From assembly GCF_003052265.1 (NCBI RefSeq), contig NZ_QANS01000003.1, positions 620,001-684,000 on the forward strand: a stretch of DNA of 64,000 bases, read 5' to 3'. The position numbers were made by a program, and so were the translations under genes. Source of the DNA: Stenotrophobium rhamnosiphilum. Lineage in GTDB: Bacteria; Pseudomonadota; Gammaproteobacteria; Nevskiales; Nevskiaceae. A model generated the notes under the pieces. That model ran no database searches, had not been told where the DNA came from, and worked only from the letters and a program-made list of their open reading frames with translations. This document shows, piece after piece, positions 24,533 to 35,542 of the stretch (position 1 is its first letter; every line of letters begins with the position of its first letter).

Positions 24533-27500
24533 ATGCTGCAAAACGGTCTTTTGTTCGTTATCTCAACCGCATACGTGGCTTTGCTGTTTGGCATTGCGCA
24601 CTATGGTGATCGCGTTGCTGCGCGAGTGCGCATGCCCACGAACAAGCCCTGGGTCTACAGCTTGGCTTTGGGCGTTTATTGCACCTCTTGGACCTACTAT
24701 GGCGCTGTTGGACGCGCCGCCACCAATGGTTTGGACTTCTTGCCCATCTACTTGGGCCCCATTCTCATTTTTGTATTTGGCGGCAGTTTGATCGCGCGGA
24801 TCATTCAAGTAGGCAAGCGCCATAACATCACTTCCATCGCCGATTTCATTGGCGCACGTTACGGCCGTCATCAAAGTCTGGCGATGATCGTGACCATCAT
24901 CGCGATCATCGGTGTGTTGCCATACATCGCGCTGCAACTGAAAGCCGTCGCATTTAGCTTTGATGTGATGACAGGGCCTGCCGCTGAGTGGGACAACGCT
25001 CTGCCAGTCGCGATATTGCTCGCTGTTTTCGCCATTCTGTTCGGCACGCGACAAGTGGTCAGCACTGAAAATCACCACGGCATGATGCTGGCCATTGCGT
25101 TTGAGTCGGTGGTCAAGCTGTTGGCGTTTCTCGCGGTGGGTCTGTGGGCCTGCTACGGAATGTTTGACGGCATGGGCGATGCCTACACACGTGCGTTGAC
25201 GCTGCCACAACTGACCGAGCCCTTGCTGCGAGGGAATTGGTGGCTGGGTTTCTTGACGCAAACCGTATTGGCGATGGCTGCGATCATCTGTTTGCCTCGA
25301 CAGTTTCACGTGACCGTGGTCGAAAATGCCGGCAGCAGCGATTTGCGTACGGCTCGTTGGGTCTTCCCGATCTATCTCGGCTTGATCACTTTATTTGTAT
25401 TGCCGCTGGCAGCTGCTGGCTTAAGCAGCGCGCAAGTCGGCGCTGCTGATACTTACGTGTTGGCACTGCCACTGGCCCAGAATCAAGACGGCTTGGCGTT
25501 GGCGGTGTATATCGGTGGATTTTCAGCCGCGACCAGCATGGTGATCGTCGCCAGCATTGCGCTCAGCACGATGCTCTGCAATGAAGTGGTGATGCCAATT
25601 CTGTTGCGCTCTCGTCGTCTCGGTTTGCAGCATCGACAAGATCTCAGCGGCATCATCAAGCTTATTCGCCGCATCGCGATTCTCGCCATCATCGCAATGG
25701 CCTATCTCTACTATCGCTTGTTTACCGGGCCGGGCAGTTTGACCTCGATTGGGTTGCTGTCCTTTGCAGCAGTCGCGCAGTTTGCACCTGCAATCGTTGG
25801 CGGGATTTACTGGCGCCGTGGTGCATATAGCGGTGCGGTCGCAGGAATCTTGGGCGGCTTTGTCGTCTGGGGCTGGACCTTGTTATTGCCCGCCTTATTG
25901 AGTGACAACGCCGCAGCGTCGCAGTTGCTGCAGCAGGGGCCTTGGGGCTGGGCTTGGCTCAGACCGACCGCGCTGTTCGGTGTTGATGGACTGGACGTCA
26001 TCACACACGGCGCTTTATTTAGTCTTCTGCTCAACATCGCGCTGTACATCGCCGGCTCTGTTTTCGTCGCGCCCGGTTTGCGTGAGCGGCTGCAGGTTTC
26101 ACGGTTTCTTGATGAGGCACTCATGATGCCGCCTGCACCAACGATGCAGCGCAGCGTCACAGCAACAGTGGGTGATTTTCAAGAACTGCTGGCGCGCTTT
26201 GTCGGCGCTGAGCGTGCAGTGCAATTGATTGAGGATTACGCAAAGCAGCACGGGCGCGCGCCTCCAGCTTTGAATGAGCGGGCTGATGCCGAACTTGCAC
26301 GCTATACCGAACGCTTGCTTGCAGGCGCGCTCGGTGCTGCATCAGCGCGCTTGTTATTGGCATCCGCGTTGAAGGGCCGCGACATGCAGGTTGAAGACGT
26401 CATACGTCTGCTCGATGAAACTTCGCACGTTATTCAATTCAATCGAGACCTTCTTCACGCGACATTGGAGCATCTCGCACAGGGTGTCAGCGTGGTGGAT
26501 GCTGATCTGAAGCTCGTGGCCTGGAATCAGCGTTACGTTGATCTATTTCGTTATCCCCAAGGCCTGATCTTTGTCGGACAACCGATTGAAGAAGTGGTGC
26601 ACTTCAATGCTGCACGTGGCTTGCTCGGCGAAGGAGATAGTGGCGCACAAGTCGCCCGTCGCTTGCAGCATATGCGTGCAGGTCATGCGTATACGCATCA
26701 GCGCGAATTGGCAGACGGAACCGTTCTTGAGATACGCGGAAATCCCATGCCTGGCGGCGGGTATGTGACGAGCTATTCCGATGTCAGCGATTACAAGCGC
26801 AGCGAGCGCGCGCTGCAACATAGCAACGAAACTTTGGAGCAGCGTGTTGTCGAGCGCACGCAAGAGCTCACCGCATTGAATCTGGCGTTGGTCGAAGCCA
26901 AATCAGCGGCAGAACATGCTGACGAATCCAAAACCCGGTTTCTTGCTGCGGCTTCGCATGACTTGGTGCAGCCTCTGAATGCTGCGCGATTGTTTGTTTC
27001 GTCTTTAGATCGGAGCACAGTTCCAGAGCCTGCAGCAGCGCTGATTGGAAAAATTGAAAGCTCATTAAATTCTGCCGAGAGTTTGATTGGCGGTCTTCTC
27101 GACATATCGCGACTTGATGCGCATGCACAGGAAGTGCGACTGCAACACTTTCCACTATCGGAACTATTGCAACCGCTGGCTGCGGAATTTGAAGTGCTGG
27201 CGAGGGAAGGCGGTTTAGGCTTTCGTTTGGTGCCAAGTGATGTCGTTGTCTACAGTGATATGCAGCTCCTGCGACGCGTGTTGCAAAACTTCTTATCCAA
27301 TGCCGTTCGTTACACCGGGCATGGATCGGTCTTGATCGGCTGTCGACATGCGAGTGGTGGTGTTCGCATCGAAGTGCGTGACAGCGGCCCCGGCATTGCG
27401 ATTGAAAAACAGCGCGAGATATTTCAGGAATTCCGTCGCCTCAATACTCAAGATGCGCGCGGTGAGCGCGGACTGGGTTTGGGCTTGGCGATTGTTGAGC

Positions 27501-28018
27501 GCATTGTTCGCGTACTTAACCATCCGCTGATGCTGCGCTCACGTATAGGTCGTGGCAGCGTATTTGCTGTGACGGTGCCGTTGGGAGATCGCTCACGTAT
27601 CAGTGTTGTTCCGCAGCGTCCTGCCTTGCGTGACACCAGCGAAATTGTTGGCGCAAAAATTCTATGCATTGAAAACGAACCGGCAGTTCTTGCGGGCATG
27701 CAAGCCTTGCTTGCAGGGTGGGGTTGCGAAGTCTGGTCGGCAACTGGATTGCTAACGGCACAAACCTATCTCACCCCGCCGGATTTAGTGCTGGTGGACT
27801 ATCACTTGGATAACGGCGAAGACGGCATTCATGTCGTGCGTGCATTGCATACGCAGTGGCAACGAGAAGTGCCCGGCATTGTGATCACTGCCGATCACAC
27901 GCTTGCTGCAAAACAAGCTGCAGCTGCGCAAGGCTACTCACTGTTGCCTAAACCCATTAAGCCTGCCGCGCTACGTGCGTTGATCTCGAGACTGCTTTCG
28001 CAGAGAGAGCACGAATAG
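24533..28018 (+). CDS. CrbS-type hybrid: sodium/solute symporter-like domain + PAS + histidine kinase + receiver
   Basis: 1161 residues. Residues 1-~500 are a 13-helix SLC5/SSS transporter-like sensor (YCTSWTYYGAVGRA, SIADFIGARYGRH). A PAS domain of the PAS_7 type follows at ~640-765 (LAQGVSVVDADLKLVAWNQR), then a short coiled coil. The HisKA has its phospho-acceptor in AASHDLVQPLNAAR (~805). The ATPase boxes are N (LQNFLSNAVRYT), G1 (DSGPGIA) and G2 (GLGLGLAIV, ~980). The C-terminal receiver holds the phospho-Asp in VLVDYHLD (~1087). CrbS-family kinases control acs and acetate use in Vibrio and Pseudomonas relatives. AAGGA precedes the ATG. Confidence 0.92.
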   Translation: MLQNGLLFVISTAYVALLFGIAHYGDRVAARVRMPTNKPWVYSLALGVYCTSWTYYGAVGRAATNGLDFLPIYLGPILIFVFGGSLIARIIQVGKRHNITSIADFIGARYGRHQSLAMIVTIIAIIGVLPYIALQLKAVAFSFDVMTGPAAEWDNALPVAILLAVFAILFGTRQVVSTENHHGMMLAIAFESVVKLLAFLAVGLWACYGMFDGMGDAYTRALTLPQLTEPLLRGNWWLGFLTQTVLAMAAIICLPRQFHVTVVENAGSSDLRTARWVFPIYLGLITLFVLPLAAAGLSSAQVGAADTYVLALPLAQNQDGLALAVYIGGFSAATSMVIVASIALSTMLCNEVVMPILLRSRRLGLQHRQDLSGIIKLIRRIAILAIIAMAYLYYRLFTGPGSLTSIGLLSFAAVAQFAPAIVGGIYWRRGAYSGAVAGILGGFVVWGWTLLLPALLSDNAAASQLLQQGPWGWAWLRPTALFGVDGLDVITHGALFSLLLNIALYIAGSVFVAPGLRERLQVSRFLDEALMMPPAPTMQRSVTATVGDFQELLARFVGAERAVQLIEDYAKQHGRAPPALNERADAELARYTERLLAGALGAASARLLLASALKGRDMQVEDVIRLLDETSHVIQFNRDLLHATLEHLAQGVSVVDADLKLVAWNQRYVDLFRYPQGLIFVGQPIEEVVHFNAARGLLGEGDSGAQVARRLQHMRAGHAYTHQRELADGTVLEIRGNPMPGGGYVTSYSDVSDYKRSERALQHSNETLEQRVVERTQELTALNLALVEAKSAAEHADESKTRFLAAASHDLVQPLNAARLFVSSLDRSTVPEPAAALIGKIESSLNSAESLIGGLLDISRLDAHAQEVRLQHFPLSELLQPLAAEFEVLAREGGLGFRLVPSDVVVYSDMQLLRRVLQNFLSNAVRYTGHGSVLIGCRHASGGVRIEVRDSGPGIAIEKQREIFQEFRRLNTQDARGERGLGLGLAIVERIVRVLNHPLMLRSRIGRGSVFAVTVPLGDRSRISVVPQRPALRDTSEIVGAKILCIENEPAVLAGMQALLAGWGCEVWSATGLLTAQTYLTPPDLVLVDYHLDNGEDGIHVVRALHTQWQREVPGIVITADHTLAAKQAAAAQGYSLLPKPIKPAALRALISRLLSQREHE

Positions 28019-28028
28019 GCCGGCGGTT

Positions 28029-28727
28029 TTACTCTGCGTCTGGTTCGCTCGCTATCTCTTCGCCCATCAGCAAACTGGCGCTCTCAGCTTGTAGCAAGCG
28101 TTGCGCCAATACAGCTGCTTGAGTTCTGCGATAAAGACCGAGTTTGCGAAGTACGGCAGTCATGTGTGCTTTGATGGTTGCTTCTGATACGTCGAGATCA
28201 CCAGCAATCTGTTTATTGAGGCGACCATCCGCCAGCATCATCAGTACGCGCAATTGTTGTGGTGTCAGACTGGCGACGCGTTGAGCGAGATCGCGCTCTT
28301 TATTCTCTGCGTCGTTGGCAGTGCTTGTCGGGATGTGTTCCGGAACCCAGACGCCGCCATCGAGTACGCTCCGCAACGCAATGCCGATTTGTTCAAGTGG
28401 CGTCGATTTTGGAATGTAGGCGGCAGCACCAAAATCCAATGAGCGACGAATCACTGCAGGCTCTTCCGCCGCGGAAACAATCGCAACCGGAATAGCTGGG
28501 TACTGCGCGCGCAAATACACCAGCGATGAGAAGCCCTGCGTTCCGGGCATATGCAGATCGAGCAAGATCAGATCCGCATCGGAGTTGGCGCCGACAGCCT
28601 CTTGCAAGCTTTGAAAAGAAACGGCCTCGACGATCGCGACCCCAGGCAGGAGTCGTGTCACTGCCTCGCGCAAAGCGGCGCGAAATAAAGGGTGATCGTC
28701 AGCAATGATCAGCTTTGCGTTTTCCAT
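28029..28727 (-). CDS. LuxR/NarL-family response regulator, CrbR-like
   Basis: 232 residues. Receiver domain with acidic pocket (IADDHPLF), phospho-Asp in LILLDLHMPG near residue 56 and the conserved Lys in YIPKSTPL. The C-terminal LuxR HTH reads LTPQQLRVLMMLADGRLNKQIAGDLDVSEATIKAHM. It converges on the sensor kinase (10 bp apart), the typical CrbS/CrbR neighbourhood. It is probably the DNA-binding partner acting on the shared palindromes here; that assignment is inference. Confidence 0.88.
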   Translation of the reverse strand: MENAKLIIADDHPLFRAALREAVTRLLPGVAIVEAVSFQSLQEAVGANSDADLILLDLHMPGTQGFSSLVYLRAQYPAIPVAIVSAAEEPAVIRRSLDFGAAAYIPKSTPLEQIGIALRSVLDGGVWVPEHIPTSTANDAENKERDLAQRVASLTPQQLRVLMMLADGRLNKQIAGDLDVSEATIKAHMTAVLRKLGLYRRTQAAVLAQRLLQAESASLLMGEEIASEPDAE

Positions 28728-28760
28728 GTTCTCTTGTAGTCGTTAATGCGACTGTCCCCC

Positions 28761-28806
28761 ATACGACTTTGGTCTAAGCATACGTTGCATTCGACCTAAG
28801 GATAAT
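28761..28806 (+). promoter_or_regulatory. Candidate CrbR-type site and -10 of the porin gene
   Basis: ATACGACTTTGGTCTAA (28761-28777), core GAC-TTTG-GTC. GATAAT (28801-28806) is a good -10, 34 bp centre to centre from the core. The site would lie near -43, the position from which class II activators contact RNA polymerase; no good -35 hexamer is present. Confidence 0.5.
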
Positions 28807-28885
28807 AGTGTTATCGCCTCGGTTCTCCGATGCTGCTTGCGCATGGTCAAGCACCCTAGATGGTGCACTCTTTTTAGGAGGATAT

Positions 28886-30076
28886 ATGTCGCAAGACTTT
28901 CGCTTTAGCCCAAAACTGATCGCAGCGGCCATTGGCGCTGTGGCTCTTGCCGCGCCGCTGACGTCTGCGCTTGCTGCAGATACGCCTGATATCAAAATTA
29001 CGTGGGGCGGTTATATCAAGCTTGATGCGTTAGCGAGCCGCTTTTCAGATAGCGCAGTAGCGCAAGGCAGCGGCCGCGATTTCTATGTGCCGAATTCGGT
29101 GGCTGTTGTTGCTCCGCCAACGGCAGAGAGTGGCCACACCTATTTAGACTCTCACGCCAAGGAAACGCGCTTGTTCATCAAAGCGGATAGCGTGATTCAA
29201 GATCACAAAGTTGGCGCTTATGTCGAAATGGATTTTCTGGTTAATCCGGGCGCAGGCAATGAAACGGTGACCAACGCTTACAACCCGGGTCTGCGTCGTG
29301 CGTACATCACTTTCGACAATTGGTTGGTTGGGCAAGACTGGAGCACGTTTCAAAACGTTGCGGCATTACCCGAAGGGCTCGACTTTATCGGTCCCACCGA
29401 AGGCACTGTGTTTGTACGTCAGCCGATGATTCGCTACAGCTGGAACAATCTGCAGATCGCTTTGGAAAATCCGGAAACCACGGTCGCTGTAAACGCCGGC
29501 ACAGCGTTTGCAAACACAGACGACAACTCGGTGCCTGATCTGGTGATGCGCTACAACTTAAAGGCCGGTGGTGCCGGCGACTATGCTTTTGCAACAGTGA
29601 TAAGACAGTTGGCTGATCGCGGGACGGTAGGCGGTGCACGCGCTAATAGCACCGGCTATGGCGGCACGATCTCCGGCAAGATTCCAGTTCTTGGCAGTGA
29701 CGATGTGCGTTTCATGGTCAGTGGCGGCAGTGGTATCGGTCGTTATCTGGCAATCAACACGGTAGGCGATGCTGTGCTTGATGGTGCTGGCGACATCCAG
29801 CGCTTGAAAGTCATCAACGGTTTCGTTGCCTATCGCCACGCCTGGAATGAACAGTGGCGCTCCAGCATTGCCCTGTCGGCCTTAAAGGCCAGCAACAACG
29901 CCAACCTCGGCGGAGTGATCACCGAGCGTGCCCAGAGCGCTAGCGTGAATCTGCTCTACTCGCCTATCCCCAAGCTGACTGTGGGCTCAGAACTGCGCTA
30001 CGCCAAGCGCACAACGATGGCCGGTAACGACGGCACGCTGTCGCGTCTGCAATTCTCGGCCAAATACGCTTTCTGA
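28886..30076 (+). CDS. DcaP-like trimeric outer-membrane porin
   Basis: Outer-membrane beta-barrel channel of 396 residues. It has a signal peptide (hydrophobic AAAIGAVALAAPL, cleavage after ALA near residue 31), the WGGYIKLDA N-terminal strand and RAYITFDNWLVGQDWSTF near 155, which are typical of DcaP-type porins, and a C-terminal Phe in LQFSAKYAF. TAGGAGG precedes ATG 28886, so the longer frame from 28808 is not used. The promoter shares the acetate-block palindrome, suggesting the porin admits the organic acids used by acs and the MHS carrier. Confidence 0.82.
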   Translation: MSQDFRFSPKLIAAAIGAVALAAPLTSALAADTPDIKITWGGYIKLDALASRFSDSAVAQGSGRDFYVPNSVAVVAPPTAESGHTYLDSHAKETRLFIKADSVIQDHKVGAYVEMDFLVNPGAGNETVTNAYNPGLRRAYITFDNWLVGQDWSTFQNVAALPEGLDFIGPTEGTVFVRQPMIRYSWNNLQIALENPETTVAVNAGTAFANTDDNSVPDLVMRYNLKAGGAGDYAFATVIRQLADRGTVGGARANSTGYGGTISGKIPVLGSDDVRFMVSGGSGIGRYLAINTVGDAVLDGAGDIQRLKVINGFVAYRHAWNEQWRSSIALSALKASNNANLGGVITERAQSASVNLLYSPIPKLTVGSELRYAKRTTMAGNDGTLSRLQFSAKYAF

Positions 30077-30102
30077 CAGATTTACTTGTTTGCTCCCCCC
30101 TC

Positions 30103-30132
30103 GCCGCAGTGTTCGCACTGCGGCATTTTTTT
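30103..30132 (+). terminator. Intrinsic terminator of the porin gene
   Basis: GCCGCAGTG-TTCG-CACTGCGGC, nine paired bases, followed by A and T7. Confidence 0.9.
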
Positions 30133-30234
30133 GTACGCCATACGCGCTGAGCTACACGCTGAACCTCATTCAAGTGGATAATAGACGCCTACCCTTGAAC
30201 CTTGGCTTTCAGCCCCTTACCGCGATGCCTGCTC

Positions 30235-31068
30235 ATGCATTACCGACATAGTTATCACGCGGGCAATTTCGCGGACGTGTTCAAACACGTGATCTTGTGC
30301 GGCCTCATCGCCGCGATGAACCGCAAGGACAAGCCCTGGTGCGCGCTGGACACGCACGCAGGCGCGGGCTTTTACGATCTCTCCGGCGAAGGCGCGATGC
30401 GCACCGGTGAGTGGCGTGATGGCATTGCGCGGCTTGAAGGCATGGCCAATGCGCCCGAACCGCTCGCGACTTTTCTGCGCGTTGTTGCTGCAGGCAATGC
30501 GCCGGGCAAAACTTTGTACTACCCCGGCTCACCGCAGTTCATCGCCGCACTGGCGCGTGAAACGGATCGCATGATGTTCTGCGAGAAGGTGCCAGACGTC
30601 GCCGAAGATCTGCGCCGCAATATGGGCCGCGATCCGCGCATCGCTTTTCATCTGCGCGATGGTTATGAAGCGCACTCACTGCTGCCGCCGCCTGAAAAGC
30701 GCGGACTGATTTTGTTGGACCCGCCATTTGAGCGCACTGACGAATACGCCGCTCTCGCAGAATTCGTGCGCAAGAGCGTCGGACGTTTTGCTGGTGGCGT
30801 GTATGCCATTTGGTATCCGATCAAGAATCGCCACGCGGTCAATGGATTCTTGCGTCGCATTGGCCGTGAAATCGAGAAGCCATCGATCGCATTTGAATTC
30901 GATAACGGCGCTGAAGCCGAAGGCCAGATGCACGCTTGCGGCGTGGTGATTGTGAACCCGCCATTCCAGATCGAAAAAGATTTGGCGGCGAGCCTCAACA
31001 TCATTGAGCGTGAACTCGCTCAGGGGCCTAAGTCGAACTACACCGTTGATTGGGTGCGTCCTGAATAA
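30235..31068 (+). CDS. rlmJ: 23S rRNA (adenine2030-N6)-methyltransferase
   Basis: Methylates A2030 of 23S rRNA. The conserved N terminus MHYRHSYHAGNFADVFKH starts exactly at ATG 30235; the upstream extension to 30202 is not conserved. DTHAGAG is the SAM-binding loop and LLDPPFE (near residue 160) the catalytic DPPF motif. 277 residues, normal. Monocistronic: a palindromic repeat follows directly. Confidence 0.93.
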   Translation: MHYRHSYHAGNFADVFKHVILCGLIAAMNRKDKPWCALDTHAGAGFYDLSGEGAMRTGEWRDGIARLEGMANAPEPLATFLRVVAAGNAPGKTLYYPGSPQFIAALARETDRMMFCEKVPDVAEDLRRNMGRDPRIAFHLRDGYEAHSLLPPPEKRGLILLDPPFERTDEYAALAEFVRKSVGRFAGGVYAIWYPIKNRHAVNGFLRRIGREIEKPSIAFEFDNGAEAEGQMHACGVVIVNPPFQIEKDLAASLNIIERELAQGPKSNYTVDWVRPE

Positions 31069-31069
31069 T

Positions 31070-31139
31070 CGTAGGGTGCGCTGTGCGCACCGCGACGCTC
31101 CATTTGCAATGACTGCTGGTGCGCACGGCGCACCCTACG
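31070..31139. repeat. Palindromic intergenic repeat (GTAGGGTGCGC family)
   Basis: Arms GTAGGGTGCGCTGTGCGCAC (from 31071) and GTGCGCACGGCGCACCCTAC (to 31138) pair at all but two positions around a 26 bp loop. Each arm is itself nearly palindromic. REP-like; it lies between rlmJ and the NUDIX gene. Confidence 0.75.
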
Positions 31140-31153
31140 GTTAGGTTTAGAAA

Positions 31154-31672
31154 ATGATCGAGACTCTGTACCAAGGCAAATTCGTCAAACTCTCCAAGAG
31201 CGGAACTTGGGAATATGCCGAGCGCGTGAACTCAACCGGGGCGGGATTCATTCTCGCGGTGACGCCAGATAAAGAACTGGTTCTCGTTGAGCAATATCGC
31301 GTGCCAATGCAAGCGCGCACGATCGAGTTGCCTGCGGGCATCATTGGCGATGAAGGCAATGACGGCGAAGCGGTAGAAGCTTCCGCAATACGCGAGTTGG
31401 AAGAAGAGACCGGCTTCCGCGCAGCACGCGCAGAAATTTTATTCAGCGGCCCTGTTGCGCCGGGCCTTGCTTCTGAAATGCTGTATCTCGTCCGCACTTA
31501 CGATCTCGTGCGTGTGGGCGCAGGGGGTGGTGTCGATAATGAAAACATCACCGTGCACATCGTTCCACTCACGCAGATCGATGACTGGCTTGCAGCCAAA
31601 GGTCGCGAAGGTTTGCTGATTGAGCCGCGCATCTACGCAGCGCTGTACTTCCTGCTGCGAGAAAAATCTTAA
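31154..31672 (+). CDS. NUDIX hydrolase, ADP-ribose pyrophosphatase-like
   Basis: 172 residues. The Nudix box runs from GDEGNDGEAVEASA into IRELEEETGF (residues ~63-87) with catalytic REL-EE-G; it is slightly expanded before the first Glu. The N-terminal strands (EYAERVN, VLVEQYR) and LPAGI match ADP-ribose/NDP-sugar pyrophosphatases (NudF/YffH type). Likely hydrolyses a nucleoside-diphosphate sugar; the exact substrate cannot be told. Confidence 0.85.
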   Translation: MIETLYQGKFVKLSKSGTWEYAERVNSTGAGFILAVTPDKELVLVEQYRVPMQARTIELPAGIIGDEGNDGEAVEASAIRELEEETGFRAARAEILFSGPVAPGLASEMLYLVRTYDLVRVGAGGGVDNENITVHIVPLTQIDDWLAAKGREGLLIEPRIYAALYFLLREKS

Positions 31673-31732
31673 GCGCACATCTTTATCGCGATGAGCGCAA
31701 CGCTGATCGCGTCACGCTCATCGTGATCATGC

Positions 31733-32980
31733 TTACTGATTAAAGATGTCGTCGCCGAAAGGCACCAAGCCCGGCTGTGCGGCATAACCGAGATGTGCAA
31801 CTTCGAAGATGTCTTCGATGCTGCGAAGCATCGAGTAATGGTTGTAAGGCACATCACTCACCGTGCCCGGTTTGATGAATGGCGAAACCAAAACTGCACC
31901 AATGCGACCGCCGCCTGGGCCAACGAGACCGGGGCCAGCGAGTGGAACGTTGCTAAGTGTGCCCAAGCCTAAGGTGTTGACCAGCGTTGCCAGTGGGCCG
32001 CCAACAACGGGAATCTGCAACAGCAGGTTGCCAACGGTTTGGCCGATGCCGCCGATAAAGTTCGGGCCGGCCGGTTCATTGCAGCAAGCGGCGCTGTCTT
32101 CACTGCCTTCGCCAGGAAATTCGGATTCGTCAAACGTCACGATCAGCAGGCCATCTTTTTTGAATGCTGCGGATTTCGTGATCTTCGGCACCCATTCCTT
32201 GAGGAAATCATTGATCGACTCGTAGCCGCCCGGTTTGCCATTCACGCAATCGGTGTCATGTCCGTCGTTGCAAAGATTCGGCGTGATGAAAACGTAATTC
32301 GGTGTGGTGGCAATGCTGGCCAGATCAGCGCTGAGTGCGGTCAACGGCACAACATGCGCATCGCAATTGGCTTGATCATCAATGATCGAGTGGTAATACA
32401 TGAACGGGTTGTGGCGCGCCGCGTAGAGATCGGTGGCGCTCGCGCTTTGGGTTTTGTCTTGCGTGTTCAGATCAGGGTGCGCACAGGTTGCGCGACCGTC
32501 ACGAGCCAGATCGTTGCCCATGTCTTCCATATAGCCTTTCCAGCTCAGGCCTTTGTCCTGCAACTGGTTGGCAATGGTTTTAACAGCGAAGGGATAAACG
32601 CAGCCGGTGCCGGTGACTTGGCCATTGCCGTCTGGCGTGGTGGTGCCAACCCAGTCGGTGTAAATGATGCAGTCCGTGCTGGTCTGCAGATTCGGAGCTT
32701 GGCCGCCAACCATGGTGATGTAGTTGTCGAGGCTGAGATGGCCAGTGCCGTGGTACTGCGTCAGCATCGCGCCCATCGCGGGCAAGTTTTTGGCTAGATA
32801 CGGTGCAGGCGGCGTGCCCGTTGCCGGGAATGTTTTGGCGTAGCTCTTGTTCTCCAGCACGATGATGAAGACGTGTCCAACTTTGCTGCTGCCTCCGGTG
32901 CTCGATGTTGGCGATGAAGTGCCACAAGCAGCCAGTGCCAACGAGACAGCAAACGCAAACAGTGCGGGAAACAAGCGCAT
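31733..32980 (-). CDS. Lipoprotein phosphoesterase (PF04185-type, acid phosphatase/phospholipase C-like)
   Basis: 415 residues with a lipoprotein signal (AVSLALAAC, Cys19). VFIIVLENKSYAKTF near residue 38 holds the metal/catalytic ENxSY motif, and PNYVFITPNLCNDGHD, LLIVTFDESE and PYNHYSMLRSIEDIF complete the phosphoesterase family set shared by AcpA-like acid phosphatases and non-haemolytic phospholipases C. A Gly/Pro/Leu-rich insertion precedes the last motif. Probably anchored in the outer membrane and acting on phosphate esters. Convergent with the NUDIX gene. Confidence 0.82.
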   Translation of the reverse strand: MRLFPALFAFAVSLALAACGTSSPTSSTGGSSKVGHVFIIVLENKSYAKTFPATGTPPAPYLAKNLPAMGAMLTQYHGTGHLSLDNYITMVGGQAPNLQTSTDCIIYTDWVGTTTPDGNGQVTGTGCVYPFAVKTIANQLQDKGLSWKGYMEDMGNDLARDGRATCAHPDLNTQDKTQSASATDLYAARHNPFMYYHSIIDDQANCDAHVVPLTALSADLASIATTPNYVFITPNLCNDGHDTDCVNGKPGGYESINDFLKEWVPKITKSAAFKKDGLLIVTFDESEFPGEGSEDSAACCNEPAGPNFIGGIGQTVGNLLLQIPVVGGPLATLVNTLGLGTLSNVPLAGPGLVGPGGGRIGAVLVSPFIKPGTVSDVPYNHYSMLRSIEDIFEVAHLGYAAQPGLVPFGDDIFNQ

Positions 32981-33419
32981 TCAAAAACCCCTTTAATTTA
33001 ATTTTTCAGCGACAAGGCTAAACGTTGCACGTGACATTGATGCGAAACGCAGCCTTTTGCGTGTCGAGATTCTGTTGTCTGACGACGCACTTACTGTTGC
33101 CGCATTTAACCATAGTCGAGCTACACGGCAAGCCTGCAAAGGGATCATAAAAAGGCGGTAAAGAAGTCGCTGACCCCTAGCGTGGTGCGTAATTCTTGTT
33201 AGGGCAGAGGTGTTTTACCGGATTTCCGAGGGGCTAATTTTCTCTAGGCAGATTGTTTTATATTATTAATTAAAACAAATTAAACAAACTATTAAAAACA
33301 ATCGAGCTTTGCCAGTGTGGCGCGAGCAATGTCACGCAACATTATTTTGCATTTGTGGCGCGCTGTTGGCCCGATAGTGGTTGCCCTATGGTCCCTGCTG
33401 GCCTACCCTTTGCGTCTCC
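32981..33419. other. Intergenic region upstream of the thiC riboswitch
   Basis: About 440 bp without a supportable gene. An AT-rich tract (33254-33302) is the likely promoter zone for one or both divergent genes; no pair of hexamers stands out. The stretch just before the riboswitch contains several short complementary segments. Confidence 0.5.
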
Positions 33420-35443
<2,024 letters not shown>

Positions 35444-35453
35444 TTTTTTTGTA

Positions 35454-35477
35454 CCCTCAGTGTAGAGACACTGAGGG
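35454..35477. other. Hairpin downstream of thiC
   Basis: CCCTCAGTGT-AGAG-ACACTGAGGG, ten perfect pairs, but no T tract follows on either strand (a T8 run lies before it). It may protect the 3' end or act with Rho; I do not call it an intrinsic terminator. Confidence 0.5.
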
Positions 35478-35542
35478 GATGGATGATCGGGGCCCTCCTG
35501 AAATTTATGGGCCTGTTCACATAAATAATTGAGAGAGAAATA

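Noticed and set aside
35454-35477. Intrinsic terminator after thiC
   Set aside because: The hairpin is perfect, but no T tract follows on either strand.
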